The notes under the pieces are model-generated. The model searched no databases. It was not told the DNA's origin and saw only the letters and a program-made list of their open reading frames with translations. The translations under genes were made by a program, and so were the position numbers. 64,000 nucleotides of DNA. It comes from Mesorhizobium amorphae (GTDB lineage Bacteria; Pseudomonadota; Alphaproteobacteria; Rhizobiales; Rhizobiaceae). This document shows, in pieces, positions 41,885-50,900 of this stretch (positions are counted from its first letter, which is position 1; each line of letters begins with the position of its first letter). The stretch is taken from NCBI GenBank assembly GCA_003240775.1, contig QFNI01000008.1, positions 30,298 to 94,297 of the forward strand. Direction: 5' to 3'.

Positions 41885-44241
41885 TCGCCGTAGGGCACCC
41901 AGATGTTCTTGACCTGGGTGGCACGCGACAGGAACAGGCGGCCCTGGCCCAGCGGGCCCGTCCAGTCGCGGGCCGCGCCGTCCTCGACCCAGGTCTGCTT
42001 GAGGTTCCCCGCGGAAGCCGCCTCGACGGCCTTGCCGCCCGCCTCCGTGCCGAAATACCAGACCCCATCCACATCGTCGTGCTCGGCCAGCGTTTTCACC
42101 AGCGCGTCGCGCTCGCCGGAGACGATGTTGACCACCCCGCCGGGCACGTCGGACGTGTCGAGCACCTGATAGAGGTCGGTCGCCGCCAGCGGATGGGTCT
42201 GCGAGGGGATGGCTATCACGCGGTTGCCCATGGCGATCGCCGGCAGCACCAGCGACACGAAGCCCAGAAGCGGCATGGCGGTGGGGCATGCGATGCCCAT
42301 CACGCCGAGCGGCTCGTGCATGGCGAGCGTCACATGGGCGCTCTTGGTCTGGTGCACGGCGCCGTCGAACTTGTCGGATTGGGCGGCATACCAGAAGATG
42401 CGGCGGATCGCGGTTTCCACCTCGAGCTTCGCGGCGGAGCCCTTCTGGCCGAAGCTCTTGAGGCGTTCCTCGAACTCGGCCGCGCGGGCGGACAGGTTCT
42501 CCGCGAGATAAAACAGCACCTGCGCCCGGTTGTGCCCGGTCTGCGCGCCCCAGCCGCTCGCCTTGTGCGCGGCCTCGACCGCGTTGCGGATGTCCTTGCG
42601 GTTGCCGAGCCCGGCCAGGCCCACGGCGCCGCCCGAACCTGCGACGCCATAGGAGTAGCCGCTGTCGGGCCGCGCCTGCTTGCCGCCGACATAGAGCTTG
42701 GCGGTGCGGTCGATGGCCGGCGAGGCGAGGCTCGCAAGCGGCTTCGCGGAAAGCCCTGCCGGCTGCTCCTCGCCCCTGGAGGCCTTGGGCGCAGGCGTCT
42801 TGAGATAGGCCGTCATGCCCTCGCGGCCCCCTTCGCGCCCGAAGCCGCTTTCGCGATAGCCGCCGAAGCCCGCGCCCGCGTCGAAGATGTTGGCGGAGTT
42901 GATCCAGACCACGCCCGCCTTGATCCGGGCGGCGGCGTCGATGGCGAGGTTGATGTTTTCCGACCACACGGAGGCAGCCAGGCCGTAGCGCGTGTTGTTG
43001 GCGAGCGCGATCGCGTCCTCGGGGGTGCGGAACGGCGTCAGCGTCACCACGGGGCCGAAGATTTCTTCCGTGGCGAGGATGGAGGCGGGCTCCACGCCCA
43101 CAGCCAGCGTCGGCGGATAGAAGCAGCCGGCCGGCGCCTCGCCCTGGAAGATGGCGACACCTTCCGCCCGGCCCTTCTCCACGAGGTCGCGGATGCGCTG
43201 GAGCTGCACGGGATGGACGATGGCACCCACATCGGTGGATTTTTCGAGCGGGTCCCCGATCACCAGCGTCTTCATGCGCTGCTTCAGAAGCGTTTCGAAG
43301 CGCTCGGCCACGGCTTCGGCGACGAGGATGCGCGAGCCCGCGCAGCAGACCTGACCCTGGTTGAACCAGATGGAATCGACCACGCCCTCCACCGCCGCGT
43401 CGAGATCGGCATCGGCGAACACCACGAAGGGAGACTTGCCGCCGAGCTCCAGGGTCAGCCCCTTGCCGGTGCCCGCGATCTGCCGGCGGATGATGCGGCC
43501 GACCTCGGTCGAGCCGGTGAAGGCGACCTTGTCCACGCCCTCATGGCCGGTCAGCGCCGCACCCGTTTCCCCGTCGCCCGTGACGACGTTGAGGACACCC
43601 TTCGGCAGGCCTATCTCGCGCGCGATCTCGGCCAGGGCAAGCGCTGTCAGCGGGGTGTATTCGGCGGGCTTGAGCACCACCGTGTTGCCCGCGGCAAGGG
43701 CTGGCGCCACCTTCCAGGCGAGCATCAGGAGCGGGAAGTTCCAGGGGATCACCTGGCCGCAGACGCCGTGGGGGCGGGCGTCTGGGAACTCGTCGGCGAT
43801 CAGCTCGGCCCAGCCGGCGTGATGGTAGAAATGGCGCACCACGAGCGGCACGTCGATGTCGCGGCTCTCGCGGATCGGCTTGCCGTTGTCGATCGTCTCG
43901 AGCACGGCGAGAAAGCGCGCGTGCTGCTGGATGTGGCGGGCAAGCGCATAGAGATACTTCGCCCGCTCATGGCCCGAAAGTGCCGCCCACTGGGGCTGCG
44001 CCGCGCGGGCGGCCTTGACCGCCGCATCCACGTCGGCTGCCGACCCCTGCGCGACACGGGCGATGACTGCGCCGCTGGCTGGGTTCGTCACCTCGAAGGT
44101 CTCGGCCGGCGCGGTGAAGGCGCCGCCGATGAAATGGCCGAAGCCCTTCTCGTGCGTCTTCAGCCAGTCACGGACCACCGCGCTGTCTTCGGGGGCGGGG
44201 CCGTAATCCATCGTCGAGAGGATATCCGTGATCGTGTCCAT
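41881..44241 (-). CDS. Tandem aldehyde dehydrogenase (ALDH16 type)
   Basis: The 786-residue protein contains two ALDH modules. The first (about 1-480) is complete: VIPWNFPLLM, VLKPAEYTP, FTGSTEVGR, Glu in LELGGKSP and catalytic Cys in NQGQVCCAGSR. The second (about 510-786) keeps the fold (CPTAMPLLGF, VIAIPSQTHP, FGTEAGGK) but has no catalytic cysteine equivalent; the region reads LKQTWVEDGAA. This arrangement is that of ALDH16 proteins. It follows deoC by 12 bp, so it probably oxidises the aldehyde released by that aldolase, such as acetaldehyde. Confidence 0.93.
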   Translation of the reverse strand: MDTITDILSTMDYGPAPEDSAVVRDWLKTHEKGFGHFIGGAFTAPAETFEVTNPASGAVIARVAQGSAADVDAAVKAARAAQPQWAALSGHERAKYLYALARHIQQHARFLAVLETIDNGKPIRESRDIDVPLVVRHFYHHAGWAELIADEFPDARPHGVCGQVIPWNFPLLMLAWKVAPALAAGNTVVLKPAEYTPLTALALAEIAREIGLPKGVLNVVTGDGETGAALTGHEGVDKVAFTGSTEVGRIIRRQIAGTGKGLTLELGGKSPFVVFADADLDAAVEGVVDSIWFNQGQVCCAGSRILVAEAVAERFETLLKQRMKTLVIGDPLEKSTDVGAIVHPVQLQRIRDLVEKGRAEGVAIFQGEAPAGCFYPPTLAVGVEPASILATEEIFGPVVTLTPFRTPEDAIALANNTRYGLAASVWSENINLAIDAAARIKAGVVWINSANIFDAGAGFGGYRESGFGREGGREGMTAYLKTPAPKASRGEEQPAGLSAKPLASLASPAIDRTAKLYVGGKQARPDSGYSYGVAGSGGAVGLAGLGNRKDIRNAVEAAHKASGWGAQTGHNRAQVLFYLAENLSARAAEFEERLKSFGQKGSAAKLEVETAIRRIFWYAAQSDKFDGAVHQTKSAHVTLAMHEPLGVMGIACPTAMPLLGFVSLVLPAIAMGNRVIAIPSQTHPLAATDLYQVLDTSDVPGGVVNIVSGERDALVKTLAEHDDVDGVWYFGTEAGGKAVEAASAGNLKQTWVEDGAARDWTGPLGQGRLFLSRATQVKNIWVPYGE

Positions 44242-44253
44242 GAAATGTCTCAC

Positions 44254-45267
44254 TCAGGCCAGGGCGTGACGCGAAGAGGCGGCGTAGCGCCCGGTGACGA
44301 AGTGCTCGAGCTGGCGTTCGATGTCGCCCAGCATGGAGGACGCGCCGAGGCGGAAGAGGTCGGGCTCCAGCCAGGGGCGGCCGAGTTCCTCCTTCATCAG
44401 CACCTGCCAGTTGATGGCGTCCTTGGCGGTCTTCATGCCGCCCGCCGGCTTGAAGCCGATGCGGTTGCCGGTGGCATCGCGATAGTCGCGCAGCGCCCTC
44501 ACCATCACGAGACTGACGGGGATCGTCGCGTTGACGCCTTCCTTGCCGGTGGAGGTCTTGATGAAATCGGCACCCGCCTGCATCGAGACCATGGAGGCGG
44601 AATAAACGTTGCGCAGGGTCTGGAGATCGCCGGTCGCAAGAATCGCCTTGAGGTGCGCCTGCCCGCAGGCTTCGCGCATCGCGGCCACCTCGTCGTAGAG
44701 CGCCGCCCAGTCGCCTTTCAGCACATGCTCGCGCGTGATCACGATGTCGATCTCGTCGGCCCCTTCGCCGACCGCGTAGCGGATCTCCTCCAGCCGCAGC
44801 GGCAGGGGCATCAGGCCGGCGGGAAAGCCGGTGGCGACCGAGGCCACGGGGATTTTCGTGCCGCGCAGCGCCTTCACCGCATGGCGCACCATGGTGGGGT
44901 AGACGCAGACCGCGCCCGTGGTCAGGCGCATGTCCCCGAGCTTCAACCCTTCCAGGATGTGGGGTGCGAGCGGCTGCCGCGCCTTGGCGCAGAGCCGGGC
45001 GACGCGCTCGGCCGTGTCGTCGCCGGCAAGCGTGGTCAGGTCGATGCAGCGGATGGCGTTGATCAGCCACGCGGCCTGCCACTGCTTCTTCACCGAGCGC
45101 CGCGCGCCGAGCGAGGCCGCCCGGCGTTCGGCCGCGCTGCGGTTGACGGCGTGGCCCGTAAACATTTCGGCCGCCAGGGGCATGCCGGGGTTGCGGTGGC
45201 TGTTTGCGCCGTGGCTCGGGGTGGCGGCGCCAGGCTTTGCCGCAGCCCGCAGGGATTCAACGGTCAT
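44254..45267 (-). CDS. deoC: Deoxyribose-phosphate aldolase
   Basis: The 337-residue enzyme belongs to the DeoC/LacD class-I aldolases, which cleave 2-deoxyribose-5-phosphate to acetaldehyde and glyceraldehyde-3-phosphate. The Schiff-base lysine lies in ADFIKTSTGK and the second active-site lysine in GFKPAGGMK; DEIDIVI is also conserved. It is longer than E. coli DeoC because of about 70 extra N-terminal residues, as in the eukaryote-like DeoC group. The ATG at 45267 overlaps the regulator's 3' end by 11 bp. An in-frame ATG two codons upstream is possible. Confidence 0.93.
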   Translation of the reverse strand: MTVESLRAAAKPGAATPSHGANSHRNPGMPLAAEMFTGHAVNRSAAERRAASLGARRSVKKQWQAAWLINAIRCIDLTTLAGDDTAERVARLCAKARQPLAPHILEGLKLGDMRLTTGAVCVYPTMVRHAVKALRGTKIPVASVATGFPAGLMPLPLRLEEIRYAVGEGADEIDIVITREHVLKGDWAALYDEVAAMREACGQAHLKAILATGDLQTLRNVYSASMVSMQAGADFIKTSTGKEGVNATIPVSLVMVRALRDYRDATGNRIGFKPAGGMKTAKDAINWQVLMKEELGRPWLEPDLFRLGASSMLGDIERQLEHFVTGRYAASSRHALA

Positions 45268-46243
45268 GAGCATGCTCCAGTGCGAAGGTTGCGGTCGCCT
45301 CGTCGGAGACGAGGACATTGACGAGGCCGGATTGCAATGCGCCGAGGGTCACGTCCTGCTTGCCTTGGCCGGCGGCTATGCCGATCACGCGGTCGCAGCG
45401 GCGAAGGTCGGCGAGCGACAAGCCGATGGTGCGCGCGTCGAGCTCGGGATCGACGATCTCGCCCTTGCGGTCGATGAAGTGGCCGAGCACGTCGCCCACA
45501 GCGCCGGCGCGCAGGAGCGAGGCCATCTCGGATTTCAGGATGTTGCCCGAGCGCAGGAGAACCGAATCCTCGCCGACCACGCCGAGCGAGAAGGCGAGAA
45601 CGGAGGCCGAGCGCGCGATGCGCAAGACATCCGCCACGATCCGGTCCTTTTCCAGGACCTCGCGCGTGAGGCGTTCGCCCACGATCGCGGGAACGGGCAG
45701 GGGGATCATGCGGCCCTTGCCCTTGCGGGCGAAGGTTTCCGCGACATCGTTGTGGTGGGCGATGCCGGGCACGGGCGCCACCGTGCCGTTGATCTGAACG
45801 ACGCAAACGCCGTCCGCCCAGTCCGGCGGCAGCCAGTGGGCGACGGCTCCCATGGTGCGGCCCCAGGACACGCCGATCGTGGTGGGGCGCGGCTTCAACT
45901 GCGCGAGATACTGCCCCGCGGCGCGCGCGACACCTTCGATGCCTTCGCTCAGGGGTCCCGGCACGACCACGGCGTCGCGCAGGCCGAAGGTGCGCGCGAG
46001 GCGGGCTTCGAGATCGGGATGGCGCAGCGTGCGCGGCACGATCTCGATCCGCACCACGCCGAGATCGCGCGCTTCCTGGAGAAGGCGGCTCACCTGCCAG
46101 CGGTTGAGGCCCGTTTCGGTCGCGATGTCCGTCAGCGTCTTGTCCTGCTGATAGGTCATGCGCGCGATCTGCACCATCAGGTGATCGCGGCTCTCGTCGA
46201 GCGGCAGGCGGTTGGCTGCGCGCTGTTCGCTCTCGTCGCTCAC
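45257..46243 (-). CDS. SorC/DeoR-type sugar-binding transcriptional regulator
   Basis: The 328-residue protein has an N-terminal helix-turn-helix (KTLTDIATETGLNRWQVSRLLQEA, about residues 33-56) and the SorC sugar-phosphate-binding domain (TIGVSWGRTMGAVA, AFSLGVVGEDSVLLRSG). SorC proteins respond to phosphorylated sugars; B. subtilis DeoR, of this family, senses deoxyribose-5-phosphate. The GTG start overlaps the kinase stop as GTGA. It probably controls its own operon through the ATCAC-N4-GTGAT sites at 48890-48922. Confidence 0.92.
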   Translation of the reverse strand: MSDESEQRAANRLPLDESRDHLMVQIARMTYQQDKTLTDIATETGLNRWQVSRLLQEARDLGVVRIEIVPRTLRHPDLEARLARTFGLRDAVVVPGPLSEGIEGVARAAGQYLAQLKPRPTTIGVSWGRTMGAVAHWLPPDWADGVCVVQINGTVAPVPGIAHHNDVAETFARKGKGRMIPLPVPAIVGERLTREVLEKDRIVADVLRIARSASVLAFSLGVVGEDSVLLRSGNILKSEMASLLRAGAVGDVLGHFIDRKGEIVDPELDARTIGLSLADLRRCDRVIGIAAGQGKQDVTLGALQSGLVNVLVSDEATATFALEHAHDR

Positions 46244-47763
46244 GATGCCGCCTCCTTCTGTGGCCCGTCGGCCAGAGCGTGCAGGATGGGGGCGAGCGTT
46301 TCCGCCGCCTCGCGATAGTGCTTCAGCATCCGGCGATACTGGGCGTGGCGGGCCATGTCCGGCACGAGCGGACGAACCGGCGCGCGCAAGGCCCGCGCCG
46401 CCGTCGTCAGGTCGGGCTGGAGGCCGAGGCCGACGGCTGCCGCCACCGCATTGCCGACAAGGGACAGGTTGTCGTCCTCGGCCAGGCCTACGGGCTTGCC
46501 GATCGCATCCACGGTGGCCTGCAGCCAGAGCGGGTTGCGCGTGATGCCGCCGGCCATGACGATGCGTTCGATCGCGACACCCTGGCGCTCGAGGTCGAAG
46601 ACCACGTTGGCCGCGCCGAGCGCCACCGCCGAAACGGCCGCGCGGTAGATGCTGGCGCGGTCGTGCGACAAGGACAGGCCCAGAAAGGCCCCGCGCAGGC
46701 GGGCGTCGCGGTAGGGCGTGCGATTGCCCATCCAGAAGTCGAGCGCGAGAAGGCCGGTGTCTTCCGGCTCGATGGCACCTGCGGCCGCAAGCAGCTCTGC
46801 GAGCGCCTCGTCCTTCACCCCGAAGATGTCCTGGGACAGCCATTTCAGGATGGAGCCGGCCGAGACCTGCCCACCCTCGATCATGCGCAGGCCATGCGTC
46901 AGCGCGTGGGGATAAGGCCCCCAGACGCCTTCGATCCGTGCCCCGTCGTCCGGCACCTGCGTCAGGTGGACGTTGGAGGTGCCGCCGATCAGGAGCATCG
47001 CGCCGGGCTCCACGCAATCGGCGCCGAAGGTGCCCATATGGGCATCGATGCCGCCCTGGACCACGAGCGGCGTGTTCTCGAAGCCCCAGGCTTGGGCGAC
47101 CTCGGGCAGGAGCGGCCCGATCACCCCGCCGATGTCGACGATCCGCTGCGGCAGGCGCTCGATCAGCTCGGGCACGCCGAAGGCCTCGTAGAGGTCGGGG
47201 CAGAAGGCACGCGCGCGGCTGTCGTAGTTCCACTTGCAGGTCGCGTTCATCAGCGAGCCCACCCACTCGCCGGTCAGGCGATGGTTCACGAAGTCGAGCG
47301 CTTCGCCGATGATCTCGACCTCCGCCCACGATTCCGGGCGGTTGCGCTTGAGCCACATGGCCTTGGGCACCAGCCATTCCACGGCGTTGGAGCCGCCGGC
47401 ATAGCTCAGCACGGGGTGGTCGACCCCCTCCGATTCCAAGGCCTCGCGGCTTGCGCGCGCGTCCATCCAGAGGATCGCGGGCGCCAGCGGCCGGCCGCCC
47501 CGGTCGCAGACCACCACGGTCGAGGAGAATGTCGCAACCGTGATCGCGGCGATCGGGGGGCGGCCGGCTTCGGCCAACACGCGCGGCACCAATTCGCCCA
47601 GCGCCCGCCACCAGTGCTCGGGGTCCTGCTCGGCCTGGTTGGGCGGGCGGTGCTGGGTGGGGTAGGACGCCTCGCCCTTGGCCACCAGGCGCTTGGCATC
47701 GAGGTCGAACACGCCGGCGCGCGCGCCGTTGGTGCCGAGATCGATCGTGAGCACTTTCGTCAT
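46240..47763 (-). CDS. FGGY-family carbohydrate kinase
   Basis: The 507-residue kinase shows the two-lobed actin-like fold of the FGGY family: TIDLGTNGARAGVFD at the N-terminus, ILWMDARA, the substrate-side QGGIDAHMGTFGAD and the ATP-side IVMAGGITRNPLWLQATVDA. It resembles ribulokinase/YgcE-like members more than xylulokinase. GGAGG precedes the ATG at 47763. It lies 31 bp after an alcohol dehydrogenase, suggesting that the ketose from polyol oxidation is phosphorylated here. The exact sugar is unresolved. Confidence 0.92.
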   Translation of the reverse strand: MTKVLTIDLGTNGARAGVFDLDAKRLVAKGEASYPTQHRPPNQAEQDPEHWWRALGELVPRVLAEAGRPPIAAITVATFSSTVVVCDRGGRPLAPAILWMDARASREALESEGVDHPVLSYAGGSNAVEWLVPKAMWLKRNRPESWAEVEIIGEALDFVNHRLTGEWVGSLMNATCKWNYDSRARAFCPDLYEAFGVPELIERLPQRIVDIGGVIGPLLPEVAQAWGFENTPLVVQGGIDAHMGTFGADCVEPGAMLLIGGTSNVHLTQVPDDGARIEGVWGPYPHALTHGLRMIEGGQVSAGSILKWLSQDIFGVKDEALAELLAAAGAIEPEDTGLLALDFWMGNRTPYRDARLRGAFLGLSLSHDRASIYRAAVSAVALGAANVVFDLERQGVAIERIVMAGGITRNPLWLQATVDAIGKPVGLAEDDNLSLVGNAVAAAVGLGLQPDLTTAARALRAPVRPLVPDMARHAQYRRMLKHYREAAETLAPILHALADGPQKEAAS

Positions 47764-47794
47764 CCAGGCCTCCTTCCCCAAGCACAGGCCCCAT

Positions 47795-48814
47795 TCAAGG
47801 CCGGAACAAGACCTTGGAGAAGTGCAGATCCTTGGCGTCGAAGCGACGGAATATCTCCGGCAGTTCGGCGAGGTCCAGATCGTGCGAGATCATGAACTCC
47901 CATTTCAACTCGCCCGTGCCGAATTTTTCCAGCGTCACCGTCCATTGCGGGCCGGGGAAGGGCGCTCCGAAGCTGTTCCACGAGCCGTGCAGCGAGATCT
48001 CCTGGCGCAGGAAATACTGGAACGTCTTGTTGTCGAGCTTCACGTCGGGCACGGGAATGCCGATGAAGGCGACATGGGCGCCGGGTGCGCCGAGCATCAC
48101 GGCCGCGTTGATCGTGGAGTCGATGCCGACCGCCTCGATCACCACATCCGCGCGCACCGCATTCGCCGCAAGATCGCGCGACAATATGGTGAGGGTCGCA
48201 CCCGCCTTCCTGGCGAGCGTCAGCTTTTCCTCCGACACGTCCACCGCGATCACGTCCGACGCACCCATGAGCCGCATCCACTGGATGGCGAACAGGCCGA
48301 TCGGGCCGCAGCCGATTACGCCGCCGGTCTGGCCGATGCGGATGCCGCCGGCCTTCCAGATGGCGTGCAACGCGATGGAGGCGGGGTCGGTCATCGCGAT
48401 GGCGCGGGGATCGACGTGCTGGGGCGCCTTCAGCAGATTTCCCACCGGCACCGCGACGAACTCGGCATAGGCCCCGTCGCGGCGGCTGCCGAAATAGTCG
48501 TAGTCCTTGCAGCGCGAGAAATTGCCGGTCTTGCACTGATCGCATCGGTGGCAGGGCAGAAGCGGGGGGATCGCCACAAGCTCGCCCAGCGCCCAGCCCG
48601 ACACGCCTTCGCCAAGCTCGGCGATGTGGCCGGAAAACTCATGGCCGGTGATGAGCGGCATCTTCCACGCGCCCTTCACGAGCATGCGGGGCAGGTCGGA
48701 GCCGCAGACGCCCACCGATGCGACGCGCACCACGACCTCGCCGGGACCGGCCGTGGGCTTTTCGCGCTCCTCGAGCCGGATGTCTTTCGGTGCGTGCAGA
48801 ACGATCGCGCGCAT
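47795..48814 (-). CDS. Zinc-dependent polyol/sugar-alcohol dehydrogenase
   Basis: The 339-residue MDR-type dehydrogenase has catalytic zinc ligands (GVCGSD and TGHEFSG), a structural zinc loop PCHRCDQCKTGNFSRC and an NAD-binding GVIGCGPIGLFAIQ motif. Relatives include galactitol-1-phosphate and sorbitol dehydrogenases. It is first in the operon with FGGY kinase, SorC, DeoC, ALDH and HAD genes and likely oxidises the polyol or its phosphate that enters the pathway. Confidence 0.92.
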   Translation of the reverse strand: MRAIVLHAPKDIRLEEREKPTAGPGEVVVRVASVGVCGSDLPRMLVKGAWKMPLITGHEFSGHIAELGEGVSGWALGELVAIPPLLPCHRCDQCKTGNFSRCKDYDYFGSRRDGAYAEFVAVPVGNLLKAPQHVDPRAIAMTDPASIALHAIWKAGGIRIGQTGGVIGCGPIGLFAIQWMRLMGASDVIAVDVSEEKLTLARKAGATLTILSRDLAANAVRADVVIEAVGIDSTINAAVMLGAPGAHVAFIGIPVPDVKLDNKTFQYFLRQEISLHGSWNSFGAPFPGPQWTVTLEKFGTGELKWEFMISHDLDLAELPEIFRRFDAKDLHFSKVLFRP

Positions 48815-48889
48815 GAATGCCTCCCCGCATACAGATGTGACCAGCCGTCACGGTCGTGCTAATCGAGCGGCGTCCCGTCCGCAAGGAAA

Positions 48890-48922
48890 ATCACGCGTGT
48901 GTTTGTAAATCACATTCGTGAT
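48890..48922. promoter_or_regulatory. Tandem ATCAC-N4-GTGAT operator-like sites
   Basis: ATCACATTCGTGAT (48909-48922) is a perfect spaced palindrome and ATCACGCGTGTGTT (48890-48903) a degenerate second copy 19 bp away; a further GTGAT half-site lies near 48940. They sit 76-130 bp upstream of the dehydrogenase operon start. Spacing of about two helical turns fits a tetrameric SorC regulator, encoded in the same operon. Confidence 0.55.
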
Positions 48923-48972
48923 GGAGCGTGCGCGAGCTTTGTGATGGGGTTTGACCGTCAGTCCCAGAACAC

Positions 48973-49000
48973 AAAAAGGGGCGGCCCACCGAGCCGCCCC
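48973..49000 (-). terminator. Intrinsic terminator of the polyol ABC operon
   Basis: On the minus strand GGGGCGGC pairs with GCCGCCCC around a 12-base loop region and is followed by TTTTT (AAAAA at 48973-48977 on the plus strand). It lies 26 bp after the SDR stop at 49026 and separates the ABC operon from the dehydrogenase operon promoter. Confidence 0.88.
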
Positions 49001-49025
49001 CTTCCGTTTGCAAAGCACCGCTTCG

Positions 49026-49787
49026 TCAGGCTTCCGTCGGGTTGCCGCTGACATAGCCGCCGTCCACCTCCAGGCACATGCCGGTGATGTAGGCGGCGGC
49101 AGGGGAGGCGAGGAACAGGCAGGGGCCGACGAGGTCTTCCGTGGTGCCCCAGCGCCCCACCGCCGTGCGGCGCGCGACCGCCTCCTCGCCGAAGGGCACC
49201 GACCAGATCGGCTGGGTCATGTCGGTCTTGTGGTAGCCGGGCGCCACCGCGTTCACCCGGATGCCCTCGCGGCCCCATTTGTGGGCGAGCGCGCGGGTGA
49301 GACCGAGAACGCCGGTCTTCGATGCCGTGTAGGCGGGAACCGCGGGGTCGGCCATGAAGCTCAGCATGGAGGCGATGTTGATGACCGAGCCGCGCGAGCG
49401 CGCCAGGCACTCCTTGAGCCCGATGGCCAGGCGGAACTGGCTGTTGAGGTTGACCTCCATCGTGTCGAGCCAGATGTCCTCCTCCCATTCGGCCCCGGCG
49501 CGCGCGATGCCTGCGCCGTTGACGAGCACGTCGCACCGCGCCTGCCTCGCGCAGAACGCCTTCACCGCCTCCCGGTCGCGGACGTCGAGCACCTCGAAGG
49601 CGATGCGCGGGTTCTCCGCGGTGAGGCCGGCGATCTTCTGCGCGGAGGAGCCGAGCGCCGTGACATCCGCGCCGAGGGCGGCGAAGCCGCGCGCGATGTC
49701 GAGCCCGATGCCGCTGGTCGCGCCCGACAGGATCGCATGCTTGCCGGCAAACAGATCGTCGCGGAACGTGGCGAGAATTTCCTGCAT
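49026..49787 (-). CDS. Short-chain dehydrogenase/reductase
   Basis: The 253-residue NAD(P)-dependent enzyme shows SGATSGIG in the nucleotide loop, NGAG in LVNGAGIARAG, catalytic Ser in IASMLSF and Tyr/Lys in YTASK, with the usual GMCLEVDGGY end. It is the last gene of the binding protein-ABC-kinase-GldA operon, 18 bp after gldA and 26 bp before the terminator. A sugar or polyol oxidation step is likely. Confidence 0.94.
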   Translation of the reverse strand: MQEILATFRDDLFAGKHAILSGATSGIGLDIARGFAALGADVTALGSSAQKIAGLTAENPRIAFEVLDVRDREAVKAFCARQARCDVLVNGAGIARAGAEWEEDIWLDTMEVNLNSQFRLAIGLKECLARSRGSVINIASMLSFMADPAVPAYTASKTGVLGLTRALAHKWGREGIRVNAVAPGYHKTDMTQPIWSVPFGEEAVARRTAVGRWGTTEDLVGPCLFLASPAAAYITGMCLEVDGGYVSGNPTEA

Positions 49788-49805
49788 TTCCTTTTCCTCC
49801 CTTGC

Positions 49806-50873
49806 TCAGGCCAGTTGCCGGAGTGCCGAGACCACCATGTCCGGCGTCACGCGGATCGGCTCGTTCTCCATGATCTCGCCGGGACGGCAGGCGCGCTCGG
49901 CGATGCGGGTGAGCTTTTCCTCCGTCACATCCGCGATGCCGACATCGGCCAGCTTCGTCGGCAGCCGCACGGAGCGGCAATAGGCGCGCACTGTCTCGAA
50001 CTCCTCGGTCCGGCCGTGGATTAGAAGGGTCGCGAGAACGCCGATCGCGACTTTCTCGCCATGTAGGTGGTGGTGCACGTCGGGCAGTTCGCAAAGCCCG
50101 TGATGGATCGCGTGCGCGCCGGCGACGCCGCCCGACTCGAAGCCCGCGCCCGAAAGAAGGATGTTCGCCTCGACCACCTTCTCGAAGGCCGGTCCGGCCC
50201 GGTTCGCGTCGCATTCCTCCAGCGCTTTTGCGCCGTGCTCGACGATCGTGTCGCGGCAGAAGCGGGCGATCTCGAAGGCGAGCGGCGAGCCGTGCGTGCC
50301 CCAGCAGTTCTTCGCATCCGCGAGCCGCGAGCTTTCGGCCTCGTACCAGGTGGCCAGCGCGTCGCCGATGCCGGCGGCGAGAAAGCGGGCCGGCGCTTCG
50401 GCGACGATCTGGGTGTCGACCAGAACGAGGTCGGGGTTCCGCGGCAGGAAGTAGTCGTAATCGACCGAGTGATCCTGCTTGTAGACCACGGCGAGTGCTG
50501 AGCAGGGCGCGTCCGACGCCGCGATGGTCGGCACGATCACGGTGGGCAGCGAGCCGAGGCGGAAGGCGATGGCCTTGGCTGTGTCGAGCGCCTTGCCGCC
50601 GCCCACGCCCACCACGAGATCGGCTTCCGCGTCACGGCCCGCCTCGACGCCGCGCGCGATCTCGGCTTCCGAGCATTCCCCGCCGTGGATGAGGATCGTC
50701 GTCTCGAGCGGGCTCGCGCCCTGGCGGAGATCGGCATCGAGCCTGTCCGCCATGTTCTTGTCGAGGATCACCAGCGCCTTCTTTCCCAGGCTCTTCGCTT
50801 CCTCGCCGAGACGGGCGATCAACCCCGGCGCCTGGATGTAGCGGCCGGGAAAGCGGGCTCCGGTGATGCGCAT
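49806..50873 (-). CDS. gldA: Glycerol dehydrogenase-like iron/zinc alcohol dehydrogenase
   Basis: The 355-residue protein matches the GldA group: GGGKALDTAKA nucleotide loop, PTIAASDAP, and metal ligands Asp in GIGDALATWYE and His in GAHAIHHG and HHHLHGEKVA. GldA oxidises glycerol and other 1,2-diols with NAD. In this operon, between an FGGY kinase and an SDR, the substrate may be a longer polyol or glycolaldehyde-like product. Gap to the kinase is 27 bp. Confidence 0.93.
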   Translation of the reverse strand: MRITGARFPGRYIQAPGLIARLGEEAKSLGKKALVILDKNMADRLDADLRQGASPLETTILIHGGECSEAEIARGVEAGRDAEADLVVGVGGGKALDTAKAIAFRLGSLPTVIVPTIAASDAPCSALAVVYKQDHSVDYDYFLPRNPDLVLVDTQIVAEAPARFLAAGIGDALATWYEAESSRLADAKNCWGTHGSPLAFEIARFCRDTIVEHGAKALEECDANRAGPAFEKVVEANILLSGAGFESGGVAGAHAIHHGLCELPDVHHHLHGEKVAIGVLATLLIHGRTEEFETVRAYCRSVRLPTKLADVGIADVTEEKLTRIAERACRPGEIMENEPIRVTPDMVVSALRQLA

Positions 50874-50900
50874 GCGTTTCTCCTGTGAGGGGTCGTCAGA

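Noticed and set aside
42079..45321. Plus-strand open frame of 1,080 codons opposite the ALDH and deoC genes
   Set aside because: Shadow frame: composition is typical of antisense reading of GC-rich codons and no family features are seen.
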